From positions 1 to 64,000 of the forward strand of contig NZ_PXYK01000003.1 in NCBI RefSeq assembly GCF_003012745.1: a DNA stretch of 64,000 bases, in the 5' to 3' direction. Of the stretch, positions 34,559-42,332 are shown piece after piece. Numbering within the stretch: the first letter of the stretch is position 1; each line of letters starts with the position of its first letter. Below the pieces are notes generated by a model, which saw nothing but the letters and a program-made list of their open reading frames with translations, was not told where the DNA came from and ran no database searches. This DNA comes from Kumtagia ephedrae. Its GTDB lineage: Bacteria > Pseudomonadota > Alphaproteobacteria > Rhizobiales > Rhizobiaceae. The translations under genes were made by a program, and so were the position numbers.

Positions 34559-35479
34559 ATGGCGATCCGCGACCTGTTGATGAGCGAGGGGCTGTCGCTC
34601 ACGCCGTCGGAAGAGAAGATCGTGCGGCTGCTGCTCGCAGAGTATCCGACGTCGGGTCTGGGTACGGCGACCAGCCTCGCCAGGCGCGCCGGCGTCAGCG
34701 ATCCCACGGTGGTCCGCCTGGTCATGAAGCTCGGCTATGACGGCTTCGCCGATTTCCAGGCGAAGCTGCTTGCCGAGGTCGAGGCGCGGCTGCACTCGCC
34801 GCTGCTGATGATGGAGGCCAAGCGGACGGCCGGCTCCGAAGACAATGCCATCCTGGCCTATCTGGGCTCGGTCGGCACTGCGATCGAGAAGTCGGTGAGC
34901 ACGACGCCTCTGCAGAGCTACGAGCGGGCGGCGCGGCTGCTGATGGAGGCGCGGGGCGACGTCGTGCTGCTCGGCGGCCGCTTCAGCCGCTATGTGGCGG
35001 GCATGTTTGCGGGCTACATGCTGCAGTTCCGACCCGGTGTGCGTGACCTCGGCGCCCTGTCCGCGCAGGCATTGGACGTGTTGGCCGATCTCGGCCGCAG
35101 GGACGTGCTGGTGGTCTTCGATTACCGCCGTTACCAGCTCGATGTCGTCGATTTCGCCCGCCAGGCGGCGGCGCGCGGCGTGCGTATCCTATTGTTCACC
35201 GACCAGTGGCTGTCGCCGGTCGACGAGCTTGCCGAGGTGACGATCGTCAGCCCGCTCGAGGTGGCCTCGCCCTACGACACGCTGGCGCCGGCGATCGCGC
35301 AGATGGAGGCGCTGGTCGCCCACATCCTTTCGACGCTGAGCGACGACGCCCGCGTTCGTATCGAACGGCTGGAGGAAGTCCGGCATGCCAACGCCGTGAC
35401 GCTTGACAGCGATCCGCAGGAAAACCGGGCGCGCCGCACGCCCGGACCCAAATCAGCAAGGCAGGACCAGAAATCATGA
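34559..35479 (+). CDS. MurR/RpiR-family transcriptional regulator
   Basis: A 306-residue regulator. The N-terminal helix-turn-helix (about 15-75) reads LTPSEEKIVRLLLAEYPTSG and RRAGVSDPTVVRLVMKLGYD with GFADFQAKL. A C-terminal SIS-type domain (about 105-255) contains DVVLLGGRFSRYVAGM, where phospho-sugar-binding family members carry GxGxS. RpiR proteins control sugar, amino-sugar and some amine pathways. It overlaps the next gene by 4 bp and so heads the amine/amide cluster. Confidence 0.9.
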   Translation: MAIRDLLMSEGLSLTPSEEKIVRLLLAEYPTSGLGTATSLARRAGVSDPTVVRLVMKLGYDGFADFQAKLLAEVEARLHSPLLMMEAKRTAGSEDNAILAYLGSVGTAIEKSVSTTPLQSYERAARLLMEARGDVVLLGGRFSRYVAGMFAGYMLQFRPGVRDLGALSAQALDVLADLGRRDVLVVFDYRRYQLDVVDFARQAAARGVRILLFTDQWLSPVDELAEVTIVSPLEVASPYDTLAPAIAQMEALVAHILSTLSDDARVRIERLEEVRHANAVTLDSDPQENRARRTPGPKSARQDQKS

Positions 35480-36123
35480 AGCCACCCCTCCCGAAGCGGG
35501 ACGAACCCTATCGCGCCGGCGAGACCGCGCTGCTGGTCGTCGACATGCAGCGCATCTGGCTGGAGCCCGGCGCCGATCCGGATCATCCCGAGCGTGGTCC
35601 GGACCACTATTTCTACCGCCAGACGGCAAGCCAGACGATCCCGAACCAGCAGCGCCTGCTAGCGGCGGCCCGCGCCAACGGCGTCGAGGTGCTGCACACC
35701 ATCATCCAGAGCCTTACTGAGGACGGCCGCGACCGCTCGCTCGATCACAAGCTGACGCCGATCCACATCCCGCCCAGCCTGCCCGAAGGCCTGCCGATCC
35801 CTGCGTTGGCACCGGTCGGCGACGAGATCATGCTGCCGAAGACATCGTCCGGCATCTTCAACTCGACCAATGTCGACTACGTGCTGAAGAATCTCGGCAT
35901 CCGCTATTTGATCGTGGCCGGCGTCCTGACCGACCAGTGCGTGGACATGACGGTGCGCGACGCCGCCGATCGCGGCTATCTCGTCACCTGCGTTTCAGAC
36001 GCCTGCGCGACCATCACGCAGGAACGCCACGACATCGCCCTGAAAGCGTTCGGCGGCTATTGCTGGATCGCCGACACCGACGCCGTGCTTGCCCGCATCG
36101 AAGCCCTGGGGAAGCGCGCATGA
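35476..36123 (+). CDS. Isochorismatase-like cysteine hydrolase
   Basis: A 215-residue member of the cysteine hydrolase superfamily (isochorismatase, nicotinamidase, N-carbamoyl hydrolase relatives). The triad is visible as D23 in LVVDMQRIW, K122 in LPKTSSGIF and C155 in LTDQCVDMT, with the cis-peptide region VAGVLTD before the nucleophile. An amide, imide or carbamoyl substrate fits the neighbouring nitrogen-handling enzymes. Coupled by ATGA overlaps to the RpiR gene upstream and the GS-like gene downstream. Confidence 0.9.
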   Translation: MKPPLPKRDEPYRAGETALLVVDMQRIWLEPGADPDHPERGPDHYFYRQTASQTIPNQQRLLAAARANGVEVLHTIIQSLTEDGRDRSLDHKLTPIHIPPSLPEGLPIPALAPVGDEIMLPKTSSGIFNSTNVDYVLKNLGIRYLIVAGVLTDQCVDMTVRDAADRGYLVTCVSDACATITQERHDIALKAFGGYCWIADTDAVLARIEALGKRA

Positions 36124-37436
36124 ACGCCGAATCGCTCGTCGCGGTCGTCACCACCGACCTTGCCGCCATCACGCGCGGCCGCTTCGTGGTGGAAAGCAGG
36201 TTGGACAAGATCGCCGCCACCGGCGTCGGCTGGCTGCAGGCCAACCTGTCGCTGACGCCGTTCAACTCGATCGTCGACCCCAATCCGTGGGGTTCTTCGG
36301 GCGACCTGCGGCTGATCCCGGATCTCGGCGCGCGCTTCCGCACCGCCGGCACCGGCTCGGCGACGCCGTTCGACATGGTGGCGGGCGACATCGTCGAGCT
36401 CGACGGCAGCCCGTGGCTCGGCTGCACGCGCACCATGCTGAAGGACGCGCTCGCCGCATTGAAGGCCGAGACCGGCCTGTCGGTGGTCGCCGCCTTCGAG
36501 CAGGAGTTCCAGCTTCTCGGTGGTGGCTTCGCGCCGGCGCATTCGCTGTCGTTCGCGGCGCTGCGGCGCACCGATCCCTTCGCGCCCGGACTGATGGCTG
36601 CGTTGGAGGAGGCGGGCGTCTCGCCGGAGGTCATCATCGCCGAGTTCGGCAGCGAGCAGTTCGAGGTGACGCACGCGCCGGCCGACGCGCTTGCCGCGGC
36701 CGACCGTGCCGTCGCCATCCGCGAGATCACGCGCGAGCTGGCGCGCAGCGCCGGCTGCCGCGCCTCCTTCGCGCCGAAGACAGCGCCGGACGCCGTCGGC
36801 AACGGCGTGCACATCCATTTCAGCTTCGTCGACCAGGACGGCAAGCCGGCCACCCATGATGCCTCGAAGCCAGGCGGCTTGTGCGACCCGGCAGGCGCAT
36901 TTTGCGCGGGCGTGCTGCGTCACCTGCCGGCGATCACGGCGCTGACGGCGTCGAGCGTGCCGTCCTACTACCGCCTCAAGCCGCATAGCTGGAGCTCGTC
37001 CTACACCTGGCTTGCTGATCGCGACCGCGAAGCGACGCTGCGCATCTGCCCGACCGTGACCATCGGCGGCCGCGACCCGTCGCGGCAGTACAACGTCGAG
37101 TACCGGGCGGCCGATGCGACGGCCAATCCCTATCTGTCGCTGGCGGCGATCGTGCGCGCCGGGCTGGAAGGGCTGAAGGCGGGGCTGCCGACGCCGCCGC
37201 TGGTTTCCGGCGATCCGACGCAGATGAGCGAGGCGGAGCTGGACAGGCTGGACTTGCGGCGCCTGCCCGAGACCTTGCCGGCTGCCGTCGACGCGCTCGT
37301 CGCTGACAAGACCGTGACCGGCTGGTTCGCGCCGGCTTTCGTCGAGACCTTCGTCGGGCTGAAGCGGCACGAGGCGGAGCGCCTTGCCGACCTCGATGCC
37401 GAGGCGGTCTGCGAGCTCTACGGGAAGCTCTATTGA
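36120..37436 (+). CDS. Glutamine-synthetase-family ligase (gamma-glutamyl-amine synthetase type)
   Basis: A 438-residue GS-fold protein. Motifs include AAFEQEFQLLGGG (metal-binding Glu), APKTAPDAVGNGVHIHFSFV (the GNGxHxH ATP/glutamate region), YRLKPHSWSS and the terminal VEYRAADATANPYLSLAA, which corresponds to the VExR...NPYLA motif. The N-terminal beta-grasp part is short and divergent. Proteins of this kind join glutamate to amines (PuuA, GlnT, IpuC) rather than making glutamine. It sits between two hydrolases and an aminotransferase, so an amine substrate is likely. Confidence 0.88.
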   Translation: MNAESLVAVVTTDLAAITRGRFVVESRLDKIAATGVGWLQANLSLTPFNSIVDPNPWGSSGDLRLIPDLGARFRTAGTGSATPFDMVAGDIVELDGSPWLGCTRTMLKDALAALKAETGLSVVAAFEQEFQLLGGGFAPAHSLSFAALRRTDPFAPGLMAALEEAGVSPEVIIAEFGSEQFEVTHAPADALAAADRAVAIREITRELARSAGCRASFAPKTAPDAVGNGVHIHFSFVDQDGKPATHDASKPGGLCDPAGAFCAGVLRHLPAITALTASSVPSYYRLKPHSWSSSYTWLADRDREATLRICPTVTIGGRDPSRQYNVEYRAADATANPYLSLAAIVRAGLEGLKAGLPTPPLVSGDPTQMSEAELDRLDLRRLPETLPAAVDALVADKTVTGWFAPAFVETFVGLKRHEAERLADLDAEAVCELYGKLY

Positions 37437-38197
37437 TGGAGCCCAAAAAAGACTGGCCGGAGGCGGTCGAGGTACTCAACGAGGATGGCCGCTCCGACAT
37501 CGTGCTCCTGTGCGAGCATGCATCCAACCACGTTCCCGCCGAGTATCTGGGCCTGGGCCTCGAGCCCCGCCACCTGGAGCGGCACATCGCCTGGGACATC
37601 GGAGCCGCGGAAGTCACCCGGCGCCTATCGGACCGGCTCGGCGCGCCGGCCTTCCTGGGCACCTATTCGCGGCTGCTCGTCGACCTCAACCGGCCGCTTG
37701 GCCTCGAGGGCAGCATTCCCGTCCATTCGGAAGACACCGCCATCCCCGGCAATGTCGGCATCGACGTCGCCGAGAGGGCGAGGCGGGCGGCCATCATGTT
37801 CGTGCCTTTCCACGATCGCGTAGCGGCGCATCTCGACCGGCGCATCGCCGAAGGCCGGCCGACCCGGATCGTTACCATCCACAGCTTCACGCCGGTATTT
37901 TTGGGCGTCGCGCGTCCCTGGCATGCCGGCGTGCTGTTCGGCGAGGCGCGGCAATTTGCGACCGCCATCCTTGCCGGTCTCAGAGTCGACGGCTCGCTCG
38001 ATGCCGAGGCCAACGTGCCCTACGTGATTAGCCGCGACGGCGACTATGCCGTGCCCATCCACGGCGACGACCGCGGAATTCCGGCGGTGCTGATCGAGAT
38101 CCGGCAGGATCTCGTCGCCGATGCGCGAGGCATCGAGGAGTGGACCGGCCGCCTTGTCGCCGCGCTGCCGGTCCTGCAAACGGAGAGAGCCGGATGA
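37436..38197 (+). CDS. N-formylglutamate amidohydrolase-family hydrolase
   Basis: A 253-residue FGase-family protein. The metal-site motif LLCEHASNHVPAEYLGLGL is followed by HIAWDIGAAEVTRRLSDRLG and LLVDLNRPLG, all characteristic of the N-formylglutamate deformylase (HutG-type) family. HSFTPVF supplies a further histidine. The start ATG overlaps the GS-like stop by one base (TGATG). No histidine-degradation genes are nearby; it may hydrolyse a gamma-glutamyl or N-acyl intermediate made by the preceding ligase. That role is inference. Confidence 0.86.
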   Translation: MEPKKDWPEAVEVLNEDGRSDIVLLCEHASNHVPAEYLGLGLEPRHLERHIAWDIGAAEVTRRLSDRLGAPAFLGTYSRLLVDLNRPLGLEGSIPVHSEDTAIPGNVGIDVAERARRAAIMFVPFHDRVAAHLDRRIAEGRPTRIVTIHSFTPVFLGVARPWHAGVLFGEARQFATAILAGLRVDGSLDAEANVPYVISRDGDYAVPIHGDDRGIPAVLIEIRQDLVADARGIEEWTGRLVAALPVLQTERAG

Positions 38198-39510
38198 GCA
38201 CGCCCAGCCTGCGCGAACGGGACGCAAGGGTCATCGCCGAGATCGGCAGGCTGCGCTTCTCGCCGCTCAGCCTGGTCGGCGGCAGGGGCAACCGGCTGAT
38301 CGAGGAGGGTGGGCGCGAAGTGCTCGACCTCTCCGGTTCGGCCGGTCCGGCCGCGCTCGGCTACGGCCATCCGGCGATGGTCGAGGCGGTGGAGAGGGCG
38401 GTCCGCGACATGGCCGGCGCCAGCCTGCTGCTCTATCCCAACGAGCCGGCGGTGTCGCTGGCGGAGCGGCTGCTCGCGGTCACGCCGGGCAGCGGCGAGC
38501 GGCGCGTCTGGTTCGGACATTCCGGGTCGGACGCCAATGACTGCACGGTACGCGTGCTCGCCGCCGTCACCGGGCGCTCCCGCTTCATCTCCTTCATCGG
38601 CTCCTATCACGGCAATCTGTCCGGCTCGATGGGCATTTCCGGCCACACCGCGATGACCCACACGCTGCCGCGGCCGGGCGTCCTGCTGCTGCCCTATCCC
38701 GACCCGTTCCGGCCGAAATTCAGCGCCGAGGACGTGCTGGCGCTGCTCGACTACCAGTTCGAGACGACCTGCCCGCCCGACCAGGTGGCGGCGGTGTTCA
38801 TCGAGCCGCTGATGTCGGACGGCGGCCTCATCGTGCCGCCGCACGGCTTCCTGAAGGCGTTGCAGGACCGATGTCGCCGGCACGGCATCAAAATCGTCGT
38901 CGACGAGGTCAAGGTCGGGCTGGCGCGCTCGGGCCGCATGCACTGCTTCGAGCACGAGGGGCTGGAGCCGGACCTCGTCGTCTTCGGCAAGGGGCTCGGC
39001 GGCGGCCTGCCGCTCTCGGCGGTGGTCGGCCCGGCCGAGATCATGGACCATGCGCCGGCCTTCGCCCTGCAGACAACGGCCGGTAATCCGGTGGCGACCG
39101 CAGCAGGCGGCGCGGTGCTGAAGACCATTGAACGCGAAGGCCTGGTCGAGCGCTCGGCAAGGATCGGAAAGCTGTTTTCGGACGGGCTGCGCGCGCTGGC
39201 CGAAAAACACGAGATCATCGGCGACGTGCGGGGCAGGGGGCTGGCGGTCGGCGTCGATCTCGTCGCTGACCGCGGCACGCGCGACCCGGTGCCGGCGACC
39301 ACCACCGCCAAGATCATCTACCGCGGCTACCAGCTGGGCGCTGCCTTCACCTATGTCGGGCTGAAGGCCAATGTGCTGGAGTTCATGCCGCCGCTGACGC
39401 TGACGGACGACGAGGCCGCCGAGGGCGTCGCCATCGTCGACCGGGCGATCGAGGACGTGCTGGCCGGCAAGGTCGCCGACGCCGACGTCGCTTCCTTCAT
39501 GATGTGGTGA
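38194..39510 (+). CDS. Class III PLP-dependent aminotransferase
   Basis: A 438-residue omega-type aminotransferase starting MSTPSLRERD. The phosphate-binding segment is FGHSGSDANDCTVRVLAAVT, followed by ISFIGSYHGNLSGSMGISGH. The FVDEV-type IVVDEVKVGLARSGRMH holds the PLP aspartate, and the Schiff-base lysine is in VVFGKGLGGGLPLSA. Class III enzymes act on terminal amines such as GABA, putrescine or beta-alanine. ATGA overlap with the upstream hydrolase. Confidence 0.93.
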   Translation: MSTPSLRERDARVIAEIGRLRFSPLSLVGGRGNRLIEEGGREVLDLSGSAGPAALGYGHPAMVEAVERAVRDMAGASLLLYPNEPAVSLAERLLAVTPGSGERRVWFGHSGSDANDCTVRVLAAVTGRSRFISFIGSYHGNLSGSMGISGHTAMTHTLPRPGVLLLPYPDPFRPKFSAEDVLALLDYQFETTCPPDQVAAVFIEPLMSDGGLIVPPHGFLKALQDRCRRHGIKIVVDEVKVGLARSGRMHCFEHEGLEPDLVVFGKGLGGGLPLSAVVGPAEIMDHAPAFALQTTAGNPVATAAGGAVLKTIEREGLVERSARIGKLFSDGLRALAEKHEIIGDVRGRGLAVGVDLVADRGTRDPVPATTTAKIIYRGYQLGAAFTYVGLKANVLEFMPPLTLTDDEAAEGVAIVDRAIEDVLAGKVADADVASFMMW

Positions 39511-39519
39511 GGACGAGCC

Positions 39520-40071
39520 ATGGGCCTGAGCTGGCGGACCATTCCCGACGACATGCGTGCCTTTATCGAGGCGCAGAAACTGTTCTTCGTGGCGACGGCG
39601 CCGACTGACGGGCGGGTCAACCTCTCCCCCAAGGGCCTCGACACGCTGCGCGTGCTCGACGAGCGCACCGTCGCCTATCTCGACCTCACCGGCAGCGGCA
39701 ACGAGACGGCCGCGCATGTCACCGAGAACGGGCGCATGACCATGATGTTCTGCGCCTTCAACGGCGAGCCGATGACGCTGCGCCTCTACGGCAAGGCCGA
39801 GCTGATCCGCCCGGATCATGCGGAATGGCCGCAGCTGCGTCTGCTGTTTCCGGAATTTCCCGGAACGCGACAGATCTTCCGCCTCGCAGTCGACAGCGTC
39901 GCCACCTCCTGCGGCTGGAGCATCCCGGCCGTCGGCGAGATGCGGGAGCGCGACGAGCTGATCGACTGGGCGAAGGCCAAGGGCGAGGATGGGATCGAAG
40001 CCTACCGGCTCGCCAACAACGTCGTCAGCATCGACGGCCTGCCGACCGGCTACGTGTCCGACGACTTCTGA
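39520..40071 (+). CDS. Pyridoxamine 5'-phosphate oxidase-like FMN protein
   Basis: A 183-residue split-barrel protein of the PNPOx-like superfamily: the N-terminal strand region FFVATAPTDGRVNLSPKGLD is typical, then VAYLDLTGSGNETAAHVTEN and MFCAFNGEPMTLRLYGKAEL. The C-terminus diverges from true PdxH, so FMN- or F420-like cofactor binding with an unknown substrate is more likely than B6 synthesis. GAGGA overlaps the upstream stop; the downstream gene overlaps by one base (TGATG). Confidence 0.85.
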   Translation: MGLSWRTIPDDMRAFIEAQKLFFVATAPTDGRVNLSPKGLDTLRVLDERTVAYLDLTGSGNETAAHVTENGRMTMMFCAFNGEPMTLRLYGKAELIRPDHAEWPQLRLLFPEFPGTRQIFRLAVDSVATSCGWSIPAVGEMRERDELIDWAKAKGEDGIEAYRLANNVVSIDGLPTGYVSDDF

Positions 40072-41021
40072 TGAGCCTTTCCGACGCCATATCGCTTGCC
40101 TTCGCCGACGGCGAGGTCATGCATTTCCCTGCTGTGACGGGAGACAGCGTGCTGGCGTCCGCGGAGCAGGCAGGCAACGTGCTCGCGTCCAACTGCCGCG
40201 AAGGCACCTGCCGGACCTGCGCGGCGCGCAACAACGAGGGCGAGGAGGTGCTGCTGTGCATCGAGCCTGCCCGCGCCGGCCTATCGCTCAAGCTGCCCTA
40301 CCGCCGTACCGACGTGACGCCGCCGTCGCTGCGCCGCGCCAAGATCAACGGTTTTTCGCGAGTATCAAAGTCGGTCTGGGAGTTGCGCTACCGCTTGCAG
40401 TTTCCGCTGCCGTTCCTGCCCGGCCAGTATGTCGAGACGACGTTTCCCGGTCTCGACGCGCCGCGCCGTTTCTCCATGGCCAATGCGCCTTCGCAAAAGG
40501 AGCAGGTGCTGCACGTCCGCGACCTGCCCGGCGGCGGCATGTCCGCCTATCTCGGCGGGCGGGCGAAGCCCGAGGACGCCTTCACCGTGCGGGGGCCGTT
40601 CGGCGTCTTCTACCTGCGCTCGACGTCCCGGCCGAAACTGTTCGTCGCCGGCGGCACCGGACTGGCGCCGATCATGTCGATGCTGGCGAGCATCGATCCC
40701 GATACCGCCCCGCCGCTCGCCCTCGTCGCAGGCTTCGCATCGGACGGGGACGCCTATGCGATCGAGGAGCTGCGCGGCCTCGGTCAGAGGCTGCCGCTGC
40801 AACTGATCCTTGCCGCCGACCGTGCCGGCTCGTCGTGGAGCGGCATGAAAGCCAATCCTGTCGAGGCGGTGCGTTTCGTGAAAGCCGTTCCGCTCGGCCC
40901 CGGCACCGAAGCCTATCTGTGTGGGCCGCCCGGAATGGTCGCGGCCGCCCGGCAGGCGCTGGCCGCCCATGGCCTGTCGGATTCCGACGTGTTCAACGAG
41001 GCATTCACCCATGCTCCTTGA
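40071..41021 (+). CDS. Oxidoreductase with N-terminal 2Fe-2S and ferredoxin-reductase domains
   Basis: A 316-residue electron-transfer protein. The plant-type 2Fe-2S cluster ligands are C42, C47, C50 and C63 (NCREGTCRTCAAR...LLCIE). The FAD-binding RFSMANAP and NAD(P)-binding VAGGTGLAPIMSML and YLCGPPGM motifs follow. The order ferredoxin-FAD-NAD matches reductases of Rieske and diiron monooxygenases (such as the phenol/benzoate type). No oxygenase component is encoded nearby; its acceptor could be the FMN-type protein just upstream. Last gene of the RpiR cluster. Confidence 0.9.
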   Translation: MSLSDAISLAFADGEVMHFPAVTGDSVLASAEQAGNVLASNCREGTCRTCAARNNEGEEVLLCIEPARAGLSLKLPYRRTDVTPPSLRRAKINGFSRVSKSVWELRYRLQFPLPFLPGQYVETTFPGLDAPRRFSMANAPSQKEQVLHVRDLPGGGMSAYLGGRAKPEDAFTVRGPFGVFYLRSTSRPKLFVAGGTGLAPIMSMLASIDPDTAPPLALVAGFASDGDAYAIEELRGLGQRLPLQLILAADRAGSSWSGMKANPVEAVRFVKAVPLGPGTEAYLCGPPGMVAAARQALAAHGLSDSDVFNEAFTHAP

Positions 41022-41165
41022 CCGATACGGCACCGTTCAAGGGGGTAGGGATCACTGAAGAGAAACAAACATATCAAATGAGAGATATCATTGGTGAAGA
41101 GATATTGACGCAGAGGAACGCCTCGTTCTAGCGTGCGTGCAACAGCGGAGACTGTGGGGAACACA
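41022..41165 (+). promoter_or_regulatory. Probable promoter region of the FAD oxidoreductase/Liv operon
   Basis: Within this 144 bp gap the inverted repeat ATATC-N8-GATAT (41071-41088) and a TTGACG (41105-41110) followed after 16 bp by TCTAGC are seen. The eight-base spacing of the repeat is the same as in the RpiR promoter repeat, although the half-sites differ. The evidence for a promoter here is weak. Confidence 0.3.
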
Positions 41166-42332
41166 ATGGGGAACGGAAGCGACGTCATCGTCGTAGGCGC
41201 CGGCATCGTCGGATCGAGCGCGGCCTATCACCTCGCTGCCGAAGGGGCTTCGGTCACGCTGATCGAGCAGTCGCATCCGGCCGGCGGGCCGACCGGCAAA
41301 TCCTCCGCCCTGCTGCATGCCTTCTACCTGATGCCGGAACTGTCGCAGCTTGCGATCCGTGGCCGGGACATCCTCGTTTCCTTGCCGGAGATTGCCGGCG
41401 AGGGCGCCTTCGTCACCCAGATCGGCATGATGTGGGTCTGCGGAAAGGACAATGCGGAAAGCTGGAGCGCCGCCGCCGAACGCATCCGCGGCGAGGGTGC
41501 CGCGATGGAGACGCTGACGCCGCAGGCTTTCGCCGACGCTGCTCCGGGCTTCACGCTGGATGACGTGACGCTCGCCATCTGGGAGCCGGAATACGGCTAT
41601 GCCGACGCCTTCGGCGCCACCAACGCAATCGCCCGCGCGGCGCGCGCCAAGGGCGCGAGGCTTTTGCAGAACACGCCGGTGGCCCGGCTGCTGCGGCAGG
41701 GCGACCGGGTGACGGGCGTCGAGCTGAAGGACGGCGCCTGTCTGGAGGTGGATACGGTCGTGCTGGCCGCCGGGCCGTGGACGCGGCGGCTGCTGGCGAC
41801 CGCCCAGCTCGACCTGCCGCTGCATGTCGAGCGCCATCCGATGGCGGTGCTCGACGCCGGCGGCAAGGCGCGGCAGGTGATGCCCTTCGCCTGGTGCGAC
41901 GACATCTCCTGCAACTATGCCCGGCCCGACAATGACGGCGTCATCCTTGCCGGCACCTGGGCCGGCGGCGGCACCGGCGTGCGCCACGAGGAGGCCGTGC
42001 GGCCGCGTTTGGTCGAGGACCCCGATCACTACATGGAAGGCATGGACGAGGCCGAATCGGTGGAGATCGTCGAAACCTTCGCCACCCGCGTCCCGGCCAT
42101 GCTCCAACTTGGCATCCGGCCGGGCTATGCCGGCCTCTACGACATGAGCCCCGACGACCTGCCGGTGATCGGCGCCATGCCGGGCGTCGAGGGGCTGGTC
42201 GTCTCGGCGGGCTCGTCCGGGCACGGCTTCAAGACCGGTCCGGCCGTCGGCGAGGCGATCGCGCATCTGGTGACGCGAGGGCCGCAGCCGATCCTGGCGC
42301 CGTTCTCGCCGACCCGCTTCAAGGCCGCATGA
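41166..42332 (+). CDS. FAD-dependent amine/amino-acid oxidoreductase (DAO fold)
   Basis: A 388-residue flavoprotein starting MGNGSDVIVVGAG. The ADP-binding GxGxxG motif is VGAGIVGSSAAYHL with an acidic strand end LIEQ. Family features of glycine-oxidase/sarcosine-oxidase-like DAO proteins are AVVLAAGPWTRRL-type VVLAAGPWTRRLL, YDMSPDDLPVIGAMPGVEGL and the C-terminal SAGSSGHGFKTGPAVG. A GTG 33 bases earlier is in frame, but GGGGA supports the ATG. It probably oxidises an amine or amino acid imported by the following transporter. Confidence 0.9.
   Translation: MGNGSDVIVVGAGIVGSSAAYHLAAEGASVTLIEQSHPAGGPTGKSSALLHAFYLMPELSQLAIRGRDILVSLPEIAGEGAFVTQIGMMWVCGKDNAESWSAAAERIRGEGAAMETLTPQAFADAAPGFTLDDVTLAIWEPEYGYADAFGATNAIARAARAKGARLLQNTPVARLLRQGDRVTGVELKDGACLEVDTVVLAAGPWTRRLLATAQLDLPLHVERHPMAVLDAGGKARQVMPFAWCDDISCNYARPDNDGVILAGTWAGGGTGVRHEEAVRPRLVEDPDHYMEGMDEAESVEIVETFATRVPAMLQLGIRPGYAGLYDMSPDDLPVIGAMPGVEGLVVSAGSSGHGFKTGPAVGEAIAHLVTRGPQPILAPFSPTRFKAA

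Noticed and set aside
37436-38197. HutG of histidine degradation
   Set aside because: No hutH, hutU, hutI or hutF gene is nearby; the neighbours point to an amine or amide pathway, so only the family name is used.
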